Shown piece by piece: positions 25,305 to 33,962 of a stretch of 37,655 nt of DNA. The translations under genes and the position numbers were made by a program. Under the pieces are notes generated by a model. The model made no database searches and was not told the origin of the DNA. It saw only the letters and a program-made list of their open reading frames with translations. This DNA is from Kiritimatiellia bacterium (lineage in GTDB: Bacteria > Verrucomicrobiota > Kiritimatiellia > RFP12 > UBA1067): the NCBI GenBank assembly GCA_017403825.1, contig JAFRDO010000001.1, positions 1 to 37,655 on the forward strand, given 5' to 3'. Positions within the stretch are counted from its first letter, which is position 1. Each line of letters starts with the position of its first letter.

Positions 25305-26708
25305 CTAGCCCCTCTTCCTGATGACGGGAATCTGCGCTGCGGCAACAGATTGGCCCAGACGGCGCGCCTTCTCGTCGGGCATGAAGATGTCAATCTTCTC
25401 GGCCCACTCCGGATAGACGTCGGCAAGGATGCGCTTAGCCGTCTCAAGCACGATCTCGCCTCCAAGTCCGGACGTAACACGCCCGAGAATCATCATGTTC
25501 TCATAGTCGTAGAACTCGTTGTACCACGGGATGGCATGGGCGAGGAAACGCCCGATCTCCAGATAGACCTTGAGAGCCTTCGCATCGCCCTTCTCCATCG
25601 CGGCCTGCACGACCTTCAGGCGCTCCGGGAGCTTCATGGCCTTCGGGAACTTGAAGCCGTACTTCAGGGCAAGCCAGTTCACCGCTTGCTGCGAGAACGC
25701 CATCGCGCCGACGCCGTAGTCGCCCGACCATTCGTCCCTCGGCGCCTTGGGGTTGAAGTCGACCGGCGCGAACGCCAGCTCGCAGATGCGTCCCGTCATG
25801 CGGCGCTTCGGGTCGACGTAGCCCACGGCCTCCGACGAGCCCATCGCCACGCCGAGGATTCCGTTCTTGTCCATCGAGATCATGCCGGCTAGCGCGGTCA
25901 CGTCGCCGTCGTTGTAGACAGCGAACGGAACGCCCCAGTCCTTCTCGATGCGGTAGAACATGTTCTGCGCTTCTGGGAACTTAGAGGGGTTCTTATCCTT
26001 GACTGCCCGGAAAAGCGAAGCAAGGCCCATCTTCTGCCCGACGAGGACGCCCGCCGTCGAGCCGCCGATGGCATCCACGCGCGGCAGGGCGGCGGCGGCT
26101 TCCTTCAGCCCAGCCGTCAGCTTCGAGTAGTGGTACTCTGGGTCGGCGTTGTTGCGCGGATCCCACGGGAACTCCTTCGAGAACACGACCTTGCCGTTTC
26201 TGAGCGCAGAGATCTTGAAGTCGCTGGCGCCAAGGTCGAAGCCGATGCGGCAACCGTCCGCCACCGTCTTCACCTGCCTGAGCTTCTCCGAGAATTCTGG
26301 CATCTTCCCCATCGGCACGACCGCGGCCTCCACGGGACGCGAGTATATGGAGCTGAAGAAGTCGAAGTCAAACGCCCTGGCGCCCTTCTTCGTGTACGCC
26401 TTCGCGATGGGCTTCACCACGGCGTCAGGCCCGGAGAGATAGAGCTTCCAGCCGCCCGCAGCCCAAAGCGCGAACTTCGCGATGCGCTCCACGACGTGCG
26501 ATACGTACTTCGCCGCCTTCGGGTCGAGGCGCTTCGGCACGGGCAGGTCGTAGCGGAACACCTTGCCCTCCTCGCGTTCCCACGCAACCGACACGATTTC
26601 TGCGTCTCGCCCAGACTCTATGCCGTCGTACACCTGCCAAAGCGCCTGCATCGGCGCGATGAATTCAGAATCGCACCCGCAGGCGCCTTTGCCGCATAAA
26701 CATGCCAT
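25305..26708 (-). CDS. ROK/ASKHA-type sugar kinase-like protein with Cys-rich N-terminus
   Basis: About 467 residues. From the start MACLCGKGACGCDSEF there is a C-x-C-x5-C-x-C cluster of unknown use, then an extra domain of about 145 residues. An ASKHA phosphate-1 motif follows, IGFDLGASDFKISALRNG (about 155-172), with GGSTAGVLVG (about 215-224) and a second glycine-rich MGSSEAVGY, in the order seen in ROK and hexokinase-type kinases. Zinc-binding CxCGxxxC of typical ROK kinases is not obvious. The start is the ATG at 26708 with GGAG 9 nt upstream; the TTG two codons earlier is too close. It sits between trpB and thiC, so its substrate could be HMP, thiamine-related or a sugar. I cannot decide. 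Confidence 0.65.
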   Translation of the reverse strand: MACLCGKGACGCDSEFIAPMQALWQVYDGIESGRDAEIVSVAWEREEGKVFRYDLPVPKRLDPKAAKYVSHVVERIAKFALWAAGGWKLYLSGPDAVVKPIAKAYTKKGARAFDFDFFSSIYSRPVEAAVVPMGKMPEFSEKLRQVKTVADGCRIGFDLGASDFKISALRNGKVVFSKEFPWDPRNNADPEYHYSKLTAGLKEAAAALPRVDAIGGSTAGVLVGQKMGLASLFRAVKDKNPSKFPEAQNMFYRIEKDWGVPFAVYNDGDVTALAGMISMDKNGILGVAMGSSEAVGYVDPKRRMTGRICELAFAPVDFNPKAPRDEWSGDYGVGAMAFSQQAVNWLALKYGFKFPKAMKLPERLKVVQAAMEKGDAKALKVYLEIGRFLAHAIPWYNEFYDYENMMILGRVTSGLGGEIVLETAKRILADVYPEWAEKIDIFMPDEKARRLGQSVAAAQIPVIRKRG

Positions 26709-26756
26709 CTTCAACGTCTCCTATTTCCGGTTTTGCCGTATGTTACAAGATTCCCG

Positions 26757-28070
26757 TCAGGCGTCGGTCATCTGACCGTCATTGAACTTCGCGTAGGCGG
26801 TAAGGTCGAAGTAGCCTGTGCCGGTAAGTCCGAACACGATGGTCTCCTTGCGGTCCTCGGCCTTGCAGCGCCGAGCCTCGTCGATGGCCGCGCATATCGC
26901 GTGGCTGGATTCTGGCGCGGGAAGTATTCCTTCGACGCGTGCGAACAGCGTCGCCGCCTCGAACACCTTCGTCTGCGGAAGCGCCACCGCCTCGATCAGC
27001 TTCTGGTCGTACAGCTCGGACAGCGTCGAGCTCATGCCGTGGTAGCGCAGGCCGCCCGCATGATCGGCGGCAGGTATGAAGTCGCAGCCGAGCGTGTACA
27101 TCTTCGCCATCGGGCACACCTTGCCGGTGTCGCAGAAGTCGTAGCGGTACTCGCCCTTCGTCAGGCTCGGACAGTTCACCGGCTCTACCGCAACGACCCG
27201 GTACTTCGCCTCGCCACGGAGCATCTCGCCGATGAACGGCGCGCTGAGCCCCGACAGGTTGGAGCCGCCGCCGGCGCAACCGATTATCACGTCGGGCTTG
27301 ACGCCGAGCTTCTCCAACGCGGCTTTCGTCTCCAGCCCGATGACAGATTGGTGCAGGCACACCTGGTTAAGGACGCTTCCGAGCAAATACCTGGCGTTGG
27401 GCAGCTTCATCGCCGCCTCGACCGCCTCGGAGATGGCGCAGCCGAGCGATCCGGTCGTTCCGGGATGCTCGGCGTTGATCTTGCGCCCGATTTCCGTTTC
27501 CATCGACGGCGACGGCGTAACCTCAGCCCCGTAAGTGCGCATCACTTCGCGGCGGAACGGCTTCTGCTCGTAGGAGCACTTCACCATGAAGACGTGACAC
27601 TTGAGGCCGAAGAACGCGCTCGCCATCGAGAGCGCCGTGCCCCACTGGCCCGCACCTGTCTCGGTCGTCACGTCGGTGAGGCCCTGCTCCTTGGCGTAGT
27701 ACGCCTGGGCGATGGCGCTGTTGAGCTTGTGCGAGCCGGACGTGTTGTTGCCCTCGAACTTGTAGTATATCTCGGCCGGACCACCTATCGCCTTCTCAAG
27801 GAAATACGCCCTCACGAGCGGTGACGGACGATACATGCGGTAGAACTCGGCCACTGGGCCGGGAATCGGAATGTACTGGGTCGTGTCATCCAGCTCCTGC
27901 CTTACGCATTCGCGGCAGAAGACGCGCTCCAGCACCTCCGCCGGAAGCGGATCCTTCGTCGCAGTATCTACGAGCGGCGCCGGCTTCTTCTTCATGTCAG
28001 CCCTGACGTTGTACCACGCCTTCGGCACTTCATCTTCAGCAAGATAAGTCTTGTACGGCACTTTAGCCAT
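26757..28070 (-). CDS. TrpB2-type tryptophan synthase beta-like protein
   Basis: About 437 residues, of the TrpB2 subgroup, which converts indole (or phosphoserine in some members) and L-serine to tryptophan without a stable TrpA partner. Diagnostic are RPSPLVRAYFLEK, NNTSGSHKLNSA with PLP lysine K115, ETGAGQWGTALS, and the phosphate loop GCAGGGSN (about 264-271). The N-terminus of about 70 residues (LAEDEVPKAWYNVRADM) is the TrpB2 extension. The start is the ATG at 28070, with GGGAG 6 nt upstream; the ATG two codons earlier touches that site. No trpA or other trp genes lie in the window. It is followed 48 nt later by the kinase and thiC, possibly as one operon. Confidence 0.88.
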   Translation of the reverse strand: MAKVPYKTYLAEDEVPKAWYNVRADMKKKPAPLVDTATKDPLPAEVLERVFCRECVRQELDDTTQYIPIPGPVAEFYRMYRPSPLVRAYFLEKAIGGPAEIYYKFEGNNTSGSHKLNSAIAQAYYAKEQGLTDVTTETGAGQWGTALSMASAFFGLKCHVFMVKCSYEQKPFRREVMRTYGAEVTPSPSMETEIGRKINAEHPGTTGSLGCAISEAVEAAMKLPNARYLLGSVLNQVCLHQSVIGLETKAALEKLGVKPDVIIGCAGGGSNLSGLSAPFIGEMLRGEAKYRVVAVEPVNCPSLTKGEYRYDFCDTGKVCPMAKMYTLGCDFIPAADHAGGLRYHGMSSTLSELYDQKLIEAVALPQTKVFEAATLFARVEGILPAPESSHAICAAIDEARRCKAEDRKETIVFGLTGTGYFDLTAYAKFNDGQMTDA

Positions 28071-28242
28071 AGCCATCTCCCTTTTCGCCGCACGGCGGCG
28101 GCATTCTTCCTTTCGCGGCCTTTCCCGGACATCGGGTCAAGTCAATGGAAATGGTATCAAATCTTTCCGCCGACTGCAAGCGCGGACTGTAGGATGCGCG
28201 GACCCGCAAGGCCCATTAAAGAAAGAATAAGCGTGGCCGCAT

Positions 28243-30051
28243 TTACGGTTGATGCGAGCGCTTCGCGGACGGCAGGACGGCGCCGACGGCCAGCGCCACT
28301 ACAATGCAGGCCACCATGCCGAAGAACCCGTAGAGGAGCATGTGCGGCTTGCCGGACCACGCCAGCCTGTCAAGCCCTATGCAGACGGCGTAGTTTGCAA
28401 CAAGCCCGGCAAGCGCGGCGACGCCGGTCACGCGCTTCATGAAGATGCCCATGAAAAACAGGCAGCCAAGCCCTGCCGTGAGTATGCCGAGGAAACGCTG
28501 GAACTGGTCGTATATGGACATGATCTCCATGTTGGCCAGCACAAGGGCAAAGCCACCGCCGAGAAGCCCCACGACGACGGTCGAGACCTTGGCGCACATG
28601 AGCCTGGAGCGATCGGAACCCCCGTGCAGCCGCACGTAGAAATCCGTGGTTATGGCGCTCGCCGCCGAATTGAGGTTCGCCGAAAGCGTGCTCATCGTCG
28701 CCGCCGCCACAGCCGCCAGCACCAGGCCCGACAGGCCGGTCGGCAGGTCGTTGCCGATGAAGAGCGGCAATACGCTGTCGTTCTTCGGCATCGTCACGTC
28801 CAAAAGACCAGGATTCGACTTGTAGAACGTCCATAGCGCCACGCCGAGCGTAAAGAACACGAAGCAGTTCGCGAACGATATGACGGCGTTGAATAGGATC
28901 GACTTCGCCGCCCCCTTCTCGTCCCTCGTCGTCATGTACCTCTGCACGACGCACTGGTCGCTCGTGTAGCTGGCGAGATTCGCCACGATGCCGCCTACCA
29001 GCACCACCCAGAAGCACGGCTTGGTCCAGTCGAACGCGAAATCGAACACGCGGAACTTCCCGGCCGCCGTCCCCATCGAGATGAACCCGCTCCATCCGCC
29101 GTCCGTACCGCAAACTAGCATGACATAGATGAGCGCCGTAGAACCTATCAGGATCACGCTTTGGACGAAGTCGCTCCACACTACGGCCTCGACGCCGCCG
29201 ACCGTGCAGTAGAGTATGGTGATTGCCGTAACGACGACTATCGCCATATTCACGTCAAGGTCCGTGACCGCGGCCACGGCGATGGCAGGCAGGTACGTGA
29301 CGATGGCGGTACGAGCGACCATAAACAATACGAACGCCGCGCTTGCGAACAGGCGGCAAGGCAGGTTGAAACGAACCTCCAGGTATTCGTAGGCGCTCGT
29401 CAGGTTAAGGCGGCGGAAGAACGGCAGGTACCACTTCGTCACGACCGGCGCAAGAAGGACGATGCCGAACGAGATGGCGAAGTAACGGCAGTCGGTGAGA
29501 TACGTGAGAGCCGGAATGGAGAGAAACGTTATGGACGAGAACATCGTCGCGTAGATGCTCATTGCAACGACCCACCAGGGCAACCGTCCGCCGCCGCGGA
29601 AATAGTCGTCGCTCGACTTGTTCCGATGCATGAACCACAGCCCCATGGCCGCCATGCCGAGCAGATACAGTACGATGACCGCCCAGTTCAGCGGGTGGTA
29701 TGGCTTTGTCCTTGCCGGCGTGCCGTACACGGCCCGCGCACCGCCCGCTTCCACCACAAGGAGCCGCCCGTCGTCCAGCCGCTCCGCCGCCCCAACCGCC
29801 GCGAACGGAGCAGGCTGAAGGTCGAACCACTCGTCCGTCACGCGATGGTACGCGCGCACCATGCCGTTCGTGAAATAAAGCGTATGCTGGTCGCCGGACT
29901 CCACCGCACACGAAGCCTTCGCCGAGGCAGCCGAAATCACCGCCCCCGTCGGCGCGAACGGATCGCTCCACGCATACTCCACCCGCCCCTGCGCCGTCAG
30001 CGCAAGCCCGCACGAAAAAAGCGCCAAGGCCAGGACGGAGTTCCTCGTCAT
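28243..30051 (-). CDS. Sodium/solute symporter (SSS family) with N-terminal exported extension
   Basis: A 602-residue membrane protein. After a signal peptide-like start (MTRNSVLALALFSCGLALTAQG) come about 95 residues that look like one or two kelch-type strands (VRAYHRVTDEWFDLQPAPFA), and then an SSS core of about 13 helices from residue 121. SDDYFRGGGRLPWWVVAMS, GGVEAVVWSDFVQ and SDQCVVQRYM are typical of the SSS family. Related PVC proteins fuse a whole NanM-like kelch/mutarotase to such a symporter, so this N-terminus could be a shortened remnant. It sits in an operon with sialidase-like and N-acetylneuraminate lyase genes and is therefore a likely sialic-acid importer. It starts 7 nt after the sialidase-like gene. 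Confidence 0.78.
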   Translation of the reverse strand: MTRNSVLALALFSCGLALTAQGRVEYAWSDPFAPTGAVISAASAKASCAVESGDQHTLYFTNGMVRAYHRVTDEWFDLQPAPFAAVGAAERLDDGRLLVVEAGGARAVYGTPARTKPYHPLNWAVIVLYLLGMAAMGLWFMHRNKSSDDYFRGGGRLPWWVVAMSIYATMFSSITFLSIPALTYLTDCRYFAISFGIVLLAPVVTKWYLPFFRRLNLTSAYEYLEVRFNLPCRLFASAAFVLFMVARTAIVTYLPAIAVAAVTDLDVNMAIVVVTAITILYCTVGGVEAVVWSDFVQSVILIGSTALIYVMLVCGTDGGWSGFISMGTAAGKFRVFDFAFDWTKPCFWVVLVGGIVANLASYTSDQCVVQRYMTTRDEKGAAKSILFNAVISFANCFVFFTLGVALWTFYKSNPGLLDVTMPKNDSVLPLFIGNDLPTGLSGLVLAAVAAATMSTLSANLNSAASAITTDFYVRLHGGSDRSRLMCAKVSTVVVGLLGGGFALVLANMEIMSIYDQFQRFLGILTAGLGCLFFMGIFMKRVTGVAALAGLVANYAVCIGLDRLAWSGKPHMLLYGFFGMVACIVVALAVGAVLPSAKRSHQP

Positions 30052-30058
30052 TCCACCC

Positions 30059-31201
30059 CTACTTTTGATTGGGCAATGTCAGGTCTGACGGCGTTAAGCG
30101 CGCACACACGACTGAATGAGCCTTGTCGTCAGCACGGTACTTCATGTATGTGGTGCAGAGGATCGTTCCGTCCGGAAGCAATTCAACGCCCGAGTAGCCA
30201 GTATCCCAAGCCCGCTCGCCGACATGGTCGAGAACATGCACCCGGAAGTCGCCGGGCCTGCCGGCGCGGAGGTCGGCATACGTTCCGACCCACGCCACAT
30301 ACTGTCCGTAGGTGGAGGAGCCGAGCGCACGATCGCGGAACGCGATGAACAGCCGTCCGTCAGGCAGGTAGATGCCCTCGTGCCGGTCGCCCGTAAGTCC
30401 CCAGCAAGTGTCCTCGGGCTTCGTCCACGTCTTCCCCTCGTCGCGGCTGAAGCACATCATGCTGCGTGCCGTATGGCGGTTCTCGCGCATCAGGAGGCAC
30501 AGTTCGCTTCCATCAGGCGAACGAAGGCAGAACGGTTCGCACAAGTTCTTCTGCGGCACGGTCGCAACGATGCGCATCGGCCCCCATGTCCATCCGCCGT
30601 CCATAGAAATGCTCATCCAGATCGACTGGTCGTCCGTCGCACGATCCGTCTTGACCTTCGGGTCGTTGCGATGCTGGCCGAAAAGCGCGGCTGAGCCGTC
30701 CTTCAGCATCATGAAGCCGGTAGGCGGCATGCCTGCGGGAAGCTTAGCCGTCGGAGCTTCCCGCCACGACTTGCCTCCGTCCAGCGAAATCACGATGCCG
30801 CACCCGCCCTTCTTCGCGGAGAACACCACAAGGTTGGTGCCGCCGTCTTGACGGATTACGCTTTGCAGCGTCGGGCAGTTGCGGTGCCTCTCACGATATG
30901 CGACGGGCATGATCTCATCACAGCGGACCCACGTATTTCCGCCATCGGAAGACTTTGCCATCGGTCCGCACGGCCCGCCATGGCCAATCGTCCACACACA
31001 GAAGAGCGTGCCGTCCGGCGCCACCGCAGTCGTCGGATGCCCCTGATAAACGCCGTCCGCTCCAGAAGCGATAACCGTCTGCCGCGACACGTCATGCGAC
31101 AGGTCGATAACCGGCAATTCGTCGCGAGTCGCTTTCGCGCCTGTCGCCGGCTCGGACGAGGCACACGCTGCTGCGACAAGCATCGCGGCGGCGAACGTCA
31201 C
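30059..31201 (-). CDS. Sialidase-family (BNR repeat) exported protein
   Basis: About 380 residues from a GTG at 31201 that overlaps the lyase stop as GTGA and has AAGGGA 8 nt upstream. The resulting N-terminus (MTFAAAMLVAAACASSEP) is a good export signal and may carry a lipobox. A longer reading from 31321 would overlap the lyase gene by 120 nt and lacks a signal. Four Asp boxes are seen at about 84-91 (SSDGGNTW), 139-146 (SLDGGKSW), 199-206 (SMDGGWTW) and 252-259 (SRDEGKTW), a six-bladed propeller of the sialidase superfamily. No clear FRIP motif is present, so exo-sialidase activity is inferred mainly from its place beside the lyase and symporter. Confidence 0.78.
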   Translation of the reverse strand: MTFAAAMLVAAACASSEPATGAKATRDELPVIDLSHDVSRQTVIASGADGVYQGHPTTAVAPDGTLFCVWTIGHGGPCGPMAKSSDGGNTWVRCDEIMPVAYRERHRNCPTLQSVIRQDGGTNLVVFSAKKGGCGIVISLDGGKSWREAPTAKLPAGMPPTGFMMLKDGSAALFGQHRNDPKVKTDRATDDQSIWMSISMDGGWTWGPMRIVATVPQKNLCEPFCLRSPDGSELCLLMRENRHTARSMMCFSRDEGKTWTKPEDTCWGLTGDRHEGIYLPDGRLFIAFRDRALGSSTYGQYVAWVGTYADLRAGRPGDFRVHVLDHVGERAWDTGYSGVELLPDGTILCTTYMKYRADDKAHSVVCARLTPSDLTLPNQK

Positions 31202-32133
31202 TTGCCAGTTCCCTTCGTGCACACGGCCTGATTCTCGCAAACTACGCCCAGCGCGGCAAAGCGCTTGGCGTAAGCGCGGTATTGCGCCGCCGTAAGCGGC
31301 TCGAAGGGTTTGCGGAACCATCCGCAGTCAAGGCCAATGAACTTCATCATCGCCTTGCGGTAGCTCCAGTTGTCGGATTCGATCATCAGCTCCACCACGC
31401 GGTTAGCCTCGTCCTGAAGTTTCGCCGCCTCACGGAACTTGTCTTTCGCGGCAAGGGCGCAGATTCGGGCAAAGTGCTTCGGGATGATGTTGTACGTGGT
31501 GCCGACGCCGCCGGAGAACACATTGCCGAGGGCGAGCCCGCAAAGAAGCTGCTCGTCACAGCCGGCGAACCAAATGGTTTCCTTGCAATCATCGAGCCTG
31601 CGCTTCATGCGCTGCGCGGCATAGTAGTCGCGCCCTGTGTACTTCATGCCCTTTACGTTAGGTATGTCGAAGAGACGGATGTCGCGCTCAGGAACGAGCG
31701 CAGAGCCCATCGAATAGACCATGAACGGAAGGTCGGTCGCGGCGGCGATGGTGCGGTAGTGGTAGAGAGCCGCGTCAAATGAATTGCGATAGAGCTGCGG
31801 CGTGATGGATGACACCCAGTCGATACCGATCTCTGCCGCGTAGCGGGCAAGCGCCACGGAGTCGTCCGTGCAATTTGCGCCGACGTGCGCAATTAGCTTT
31901 CCGCGGCCCCTGTTCGCCCTGACGGCGGCGGCGTAGACTTGCTTTCGCTCGTCGGTCGTGAGAAGCCACCATTCGCCCGTCGTGCCGGTGAGATAGAAGC
32001 CGCGCAGCCCGTTCGCGTAGCCGTAGTCCATGATTCGGGCGATCGTCTCCGGATCCACGCGCCCCTTGGCGTCGTACGGGGTGAACATCGCCGCATACGC
32101 GCCGGGCATGCCGTCGAAAGCGTTTTTCCTCAT
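31198..32133 (-). CDS. nanA: N-acetylneuraminate lyase-like (DapA/NanA superfamily)
   Basis: A 311-residue class I aldolase, most likely cleaving sialic acid to N-acetylmannosamine and pyruvate. Seen are the TGTTGEWWLL loop (50-54, the GxTGE motif), Tyr140 in PFMVYSM, and the Schiff-base Lys164 in VKGMKYTGRDYY, all in their expected places. The 'GEWWLL' form and context favour NanA over dihydrodipicolinate synthase, but other aldolases in the superfamily are possible. It lies 7 nt after the RpiB-GlyA gene and overlaps the sialidase-like gene by 4 nt, so it is in the middle of an operon. No NanK or NanE partner is visible in the window. Confidence 0.82.
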   Translation of the reverse strand: MRKNAFDGMPGAYAAMFTPYDAKGRVDPETIARIMDYGYANGLRGFYLTGTTGEWWLLTTDERKQVYAAAVRANRGRGKLIAHVGANCTDDSVALARYAAEIGIDWVSSITPQLYRNSFDAALYHYRTIAAATDLPFMVYSMGSALVPERDIRLFDIPNVKGMKYTGRDYYAAQRMKRRLDDCKETIWFAGCDEQLLCGLALGNVFSGGVGTTYNIIPKHFARICALAAKDKFREAAKLQDEANRVVELMIESDNWSYRKAMMKFIGLDCGWFRKPFEPLTAAQYRAYAKRFAALGVVCENQAVCTKGTGK

Positions 32134-32140
32134 AAGAGCC

Positions 32141-33820
32141 TTACGGCACCGGGAAGCCGGCGACCAGTTCGGCGGCCTCGCGCTTGACGCGGGCCTGGAC
32201 CTCTACGTTCGCGATGTCATCGAGGACGTCGGCGATCCACGTGCCGATCTTCACCATCTCCGGCTCCTTCATGCCGCGCGTCGTGACGGAAGCCGTGCCG
32301 ACGCGTATGCCGGAGGTCTTGAACGGGCTTTCAGTGTCGAACGGAATCGTGTTCTTGTTCACGATGATGCCGGCAGCGTCGAGCGCCGCCGCCGCGTCCT
32401 TGCCGGTAATGCCCTTTGACTTCTTCACGTCCACGAGGAACAGGTGGTTGTCGGTGCCGCCGGAGACGATGCGGTAGCCGCGGTCCTGCACGGTCCTGCA
32501 CATGACCGCGCAATTCTTCACGACCTGCTGCGCATAGTCCTTCTTCGCCGGCTGCATCCATTCGCGGAAGCAGACGGCCTTCGCCGCGATGATGTTCTCG
32601 AGCGGGCCGCCCTGCATGCCGGGGAACACCGCGCTGTCTAGCGCCTTGGCGTACTTCTCCTTGCAGAGCACCATGCCGCCGCGCGGGCCGCCGAGCGTCT
32701 TGTGCGTAGTCGTCGTGACGAAGTCGGCGTAAGGCACGGGCGACTCGTGCGCTCCGCCCGCGACCAGTCCGGCGATGTGCGCCATGTCCACCATCATCAG
32801 GCAGCCGGCCTTGTCGCATGTCTCGCGGATGCGCTTGAAATCGATCTTGCGCGGATACGCGGAGGCGCCGGTCAGGAGAATCTTCGGCTTCACCTCGAGG
32901 GCCTGCCTCTCCAGCGCGTCATAGTCGAGCATCTCGGTCTCGCGGTCTACGGTGTACGGCACGATGTTGTAGATCTTGCCGGAGAAGTTCACCGGCGAGC
33001 CATGGGAGAGGTGTCCGCCCTGGTCAAGCGCGAGCGAGAGGATCGTGTCGCCCGGCTTGATCGTTGCGAAGTAGACGGCCATGTTCGCCGCGCTGCCGCA
33101 GTGCGGCTGCACGTTCGCGTGCTCGGCGCCGAAGAGCTGGCAGGCGCGGCTGCGGGCGAGCTCCTCCGCCGCATCGACAGGCAGGCAGCCGGAATACCAG
33201 CGCTTCCCGGGGTAGCCCTCTGCGTACTTGTTCATGAGAACGCTGCCGGCCGCCTCGCGGCACGCGCGCGACGAAGTGTTCTCGGAGGCGATGAGGTTGA
33301 TCTCGGCGTCCTCCTGGCGCGTCTGCGCCTCGATGGCGGCGAACACTTCCGGATCGTCGCGCATGAGGCCGGAGCAGTCCGACAGGCGCTGCGCCCGTTC
33401 CAGCTTCCAGCGCCGGCGCACATGGCGCGCGTTATTGTCAGTCTCCGTCGCAATGAAAGCGCGCAGAATCGCCAGCGCCTTGTCGGCCGCAGTGTTGTCC
33501 GCCCCGAGGCAAAGCACGTTGGCGTCGTTGTGCTGACGGGTCACGGTCGCCTGCTCGACGGTCGTGCAGATCGTGGCGCGGACGTTCTGGAAGCGGTTGG
33601 CCGTCATCGACATGCCGATGCCGCTGCGGCAGACTAGCACGCCGAAGTCGGCCGCGCCGGACGCCACGGCCTTCGCGACCGGTATCGCGTAGTCAGGGTA
33701 ATCGCATGACTCGCCGGACGCGGGGCCGAGGTCCTGCACCTCGCATTCGCCGGAAATGGCTGCGACAAGCGCCGCCTTCATCTCGAAGCCGCCGTGATCT
33801 GATGCAATGGCAATTCTCAT
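32141..33820 (-). CDS. Fusion of ribose-5-phosphate isomerase B and serine hydroxymethyltransferase
   Basis: One uninterrupted 559-codon frame. Residues 1 to about 148 are RpiB: SDHGG (D8, H9), catalytic Cys64 in [14 protein letters not shown], and H97 in [12 protein letters not shown]. Residues about 150-559 are Gly[52 protein letters not shown] and the PLP lysine K374 in [14 protein letters not shown]. Both sets of active-site residues are present, so both activities are expected: ribose 5-P/ribulose 5-P isomerisation, and serine to glycine with methylene-THF. In B. subtilis the separate rpiB-type and glyA genes are near neighbours, so fusion is plausible. It leads the operon that continues into the sialic-acid genes. 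Confidence 0.92.
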   Translation of the reverse strand: MRIAIASDHGGFEMKAALVAAISGECEVQDLGPASGESCDYPDYAIPVAKAVASGAADFGVLVCRSGIGMSMTANRFQNVRATICTTVEQATVTRQHNDANVLCLGADNTAADKALAILRAFIATETDNNARHVRRRWKLERAQRLSDCSGLMRDDPEVFAAIEAQTRQEDAEINLIASENTSSRACREAAGSVLMNKYAEGYPGKRWYSGCLPVDAAEELARSRACQLFGAEHANVQPHCGSAANMAVYFATIKPGDTILSLALDQGGHLSHGSPVNFSGKIYNIVPYTVDRETEMLDYDALERQALEVKPKILLTGASAYPRKIDFKRIRETCDKAGCLMMVDMAHIAGLVAGGAHESPVPYADFVTTTTHKTLGGPRGGMVLCKEKYAKALDSAVFPGMQGGPLENIIAAKAVCFREWMQPAKKDYAQQVVKNCAVMCRTVQDRGYRIVSGGTDNHLFLVDVKKSKGITGKDAAAALDAAGIIVNKNTIPFDTESPFKTSGIRVGTASVTTRGMKEPEMVKIGTWIADVLDDIANVEVQARVKREAAELVAGFPVP

Positions 33821-33860
33821 CTTCTCTCCATTCTTGGTCTGCTCTGTGACTTATTATTTT

Positions 33861-33869
33861 ATTATACCA
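33861..33869 (-). promoter_or_regulatory. Extended -10 promoter element TGGTATAAT
   Basis: A perfect copy on the minus strand, about 40 nt before the RpiB-GlyA start codon, in a short A/T-rich patch within an otherwise GC-rich spacer. It would drive the sialic-acid operon. Confidence 0.65.
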
Positions 33870-33877
33870 TAAATTTA

Positions 33878-33934
33878 GGGGTTGGGGGTTGGGGGCTTGC
33901 CGCGCCGGAGCTTTAGCGAAGGCGGGTTGGGGGG
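33878..33934 (+). repeat. G-rich tract with possible G-quadruplex
   Basis: On the plus strand there are five G runs: 4, 5 and 5 Gs separated by TT (33878-33895), then after 28 bases runs of 3 and 6 Gs. It lies between two divergent promoters. A quadruplex is possible but not shown; it could also be a short repeat remnant. Confidence 0.45.
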
Positions 33935-33947
33935 CTACGGGAAATTA

Positions 33948-33956
33948 TGGTAAAAT
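33948..33956 (+). promoter_or_regulatory. Extended -10 promoter element TGGTAAAAT
   Basis: TGGTAAAAT lies only 6 nt before the endonuclease III start codon, so transcription would begin at or next to the ATG. That suggests a leaderless mRNA; there is no ribosome site. Confidence 0.5.
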
Positions 33957-33962
33957 GCGCGC

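Noticed and set aside
26715..26756. A TPP riboswitch ahead of the kinase-thiC pair
   Set aside because: The spacer is only about 40-50 nt and lacks the CTGAGA and CCTGATCTGG core segments.
28157..28360. A small 67-codon gene before TrpB2
   Set aside because: It runs into the symporter gene in another frame, has no ribosome site and no recognisable features.
31202..31321. An N-terminal extension of the sialidase-like protein
   Set aside because: It would overlap the lyase gene by 120 nt and hide the export signal. The GTGA junction with AAGGGA upstream is a better start.
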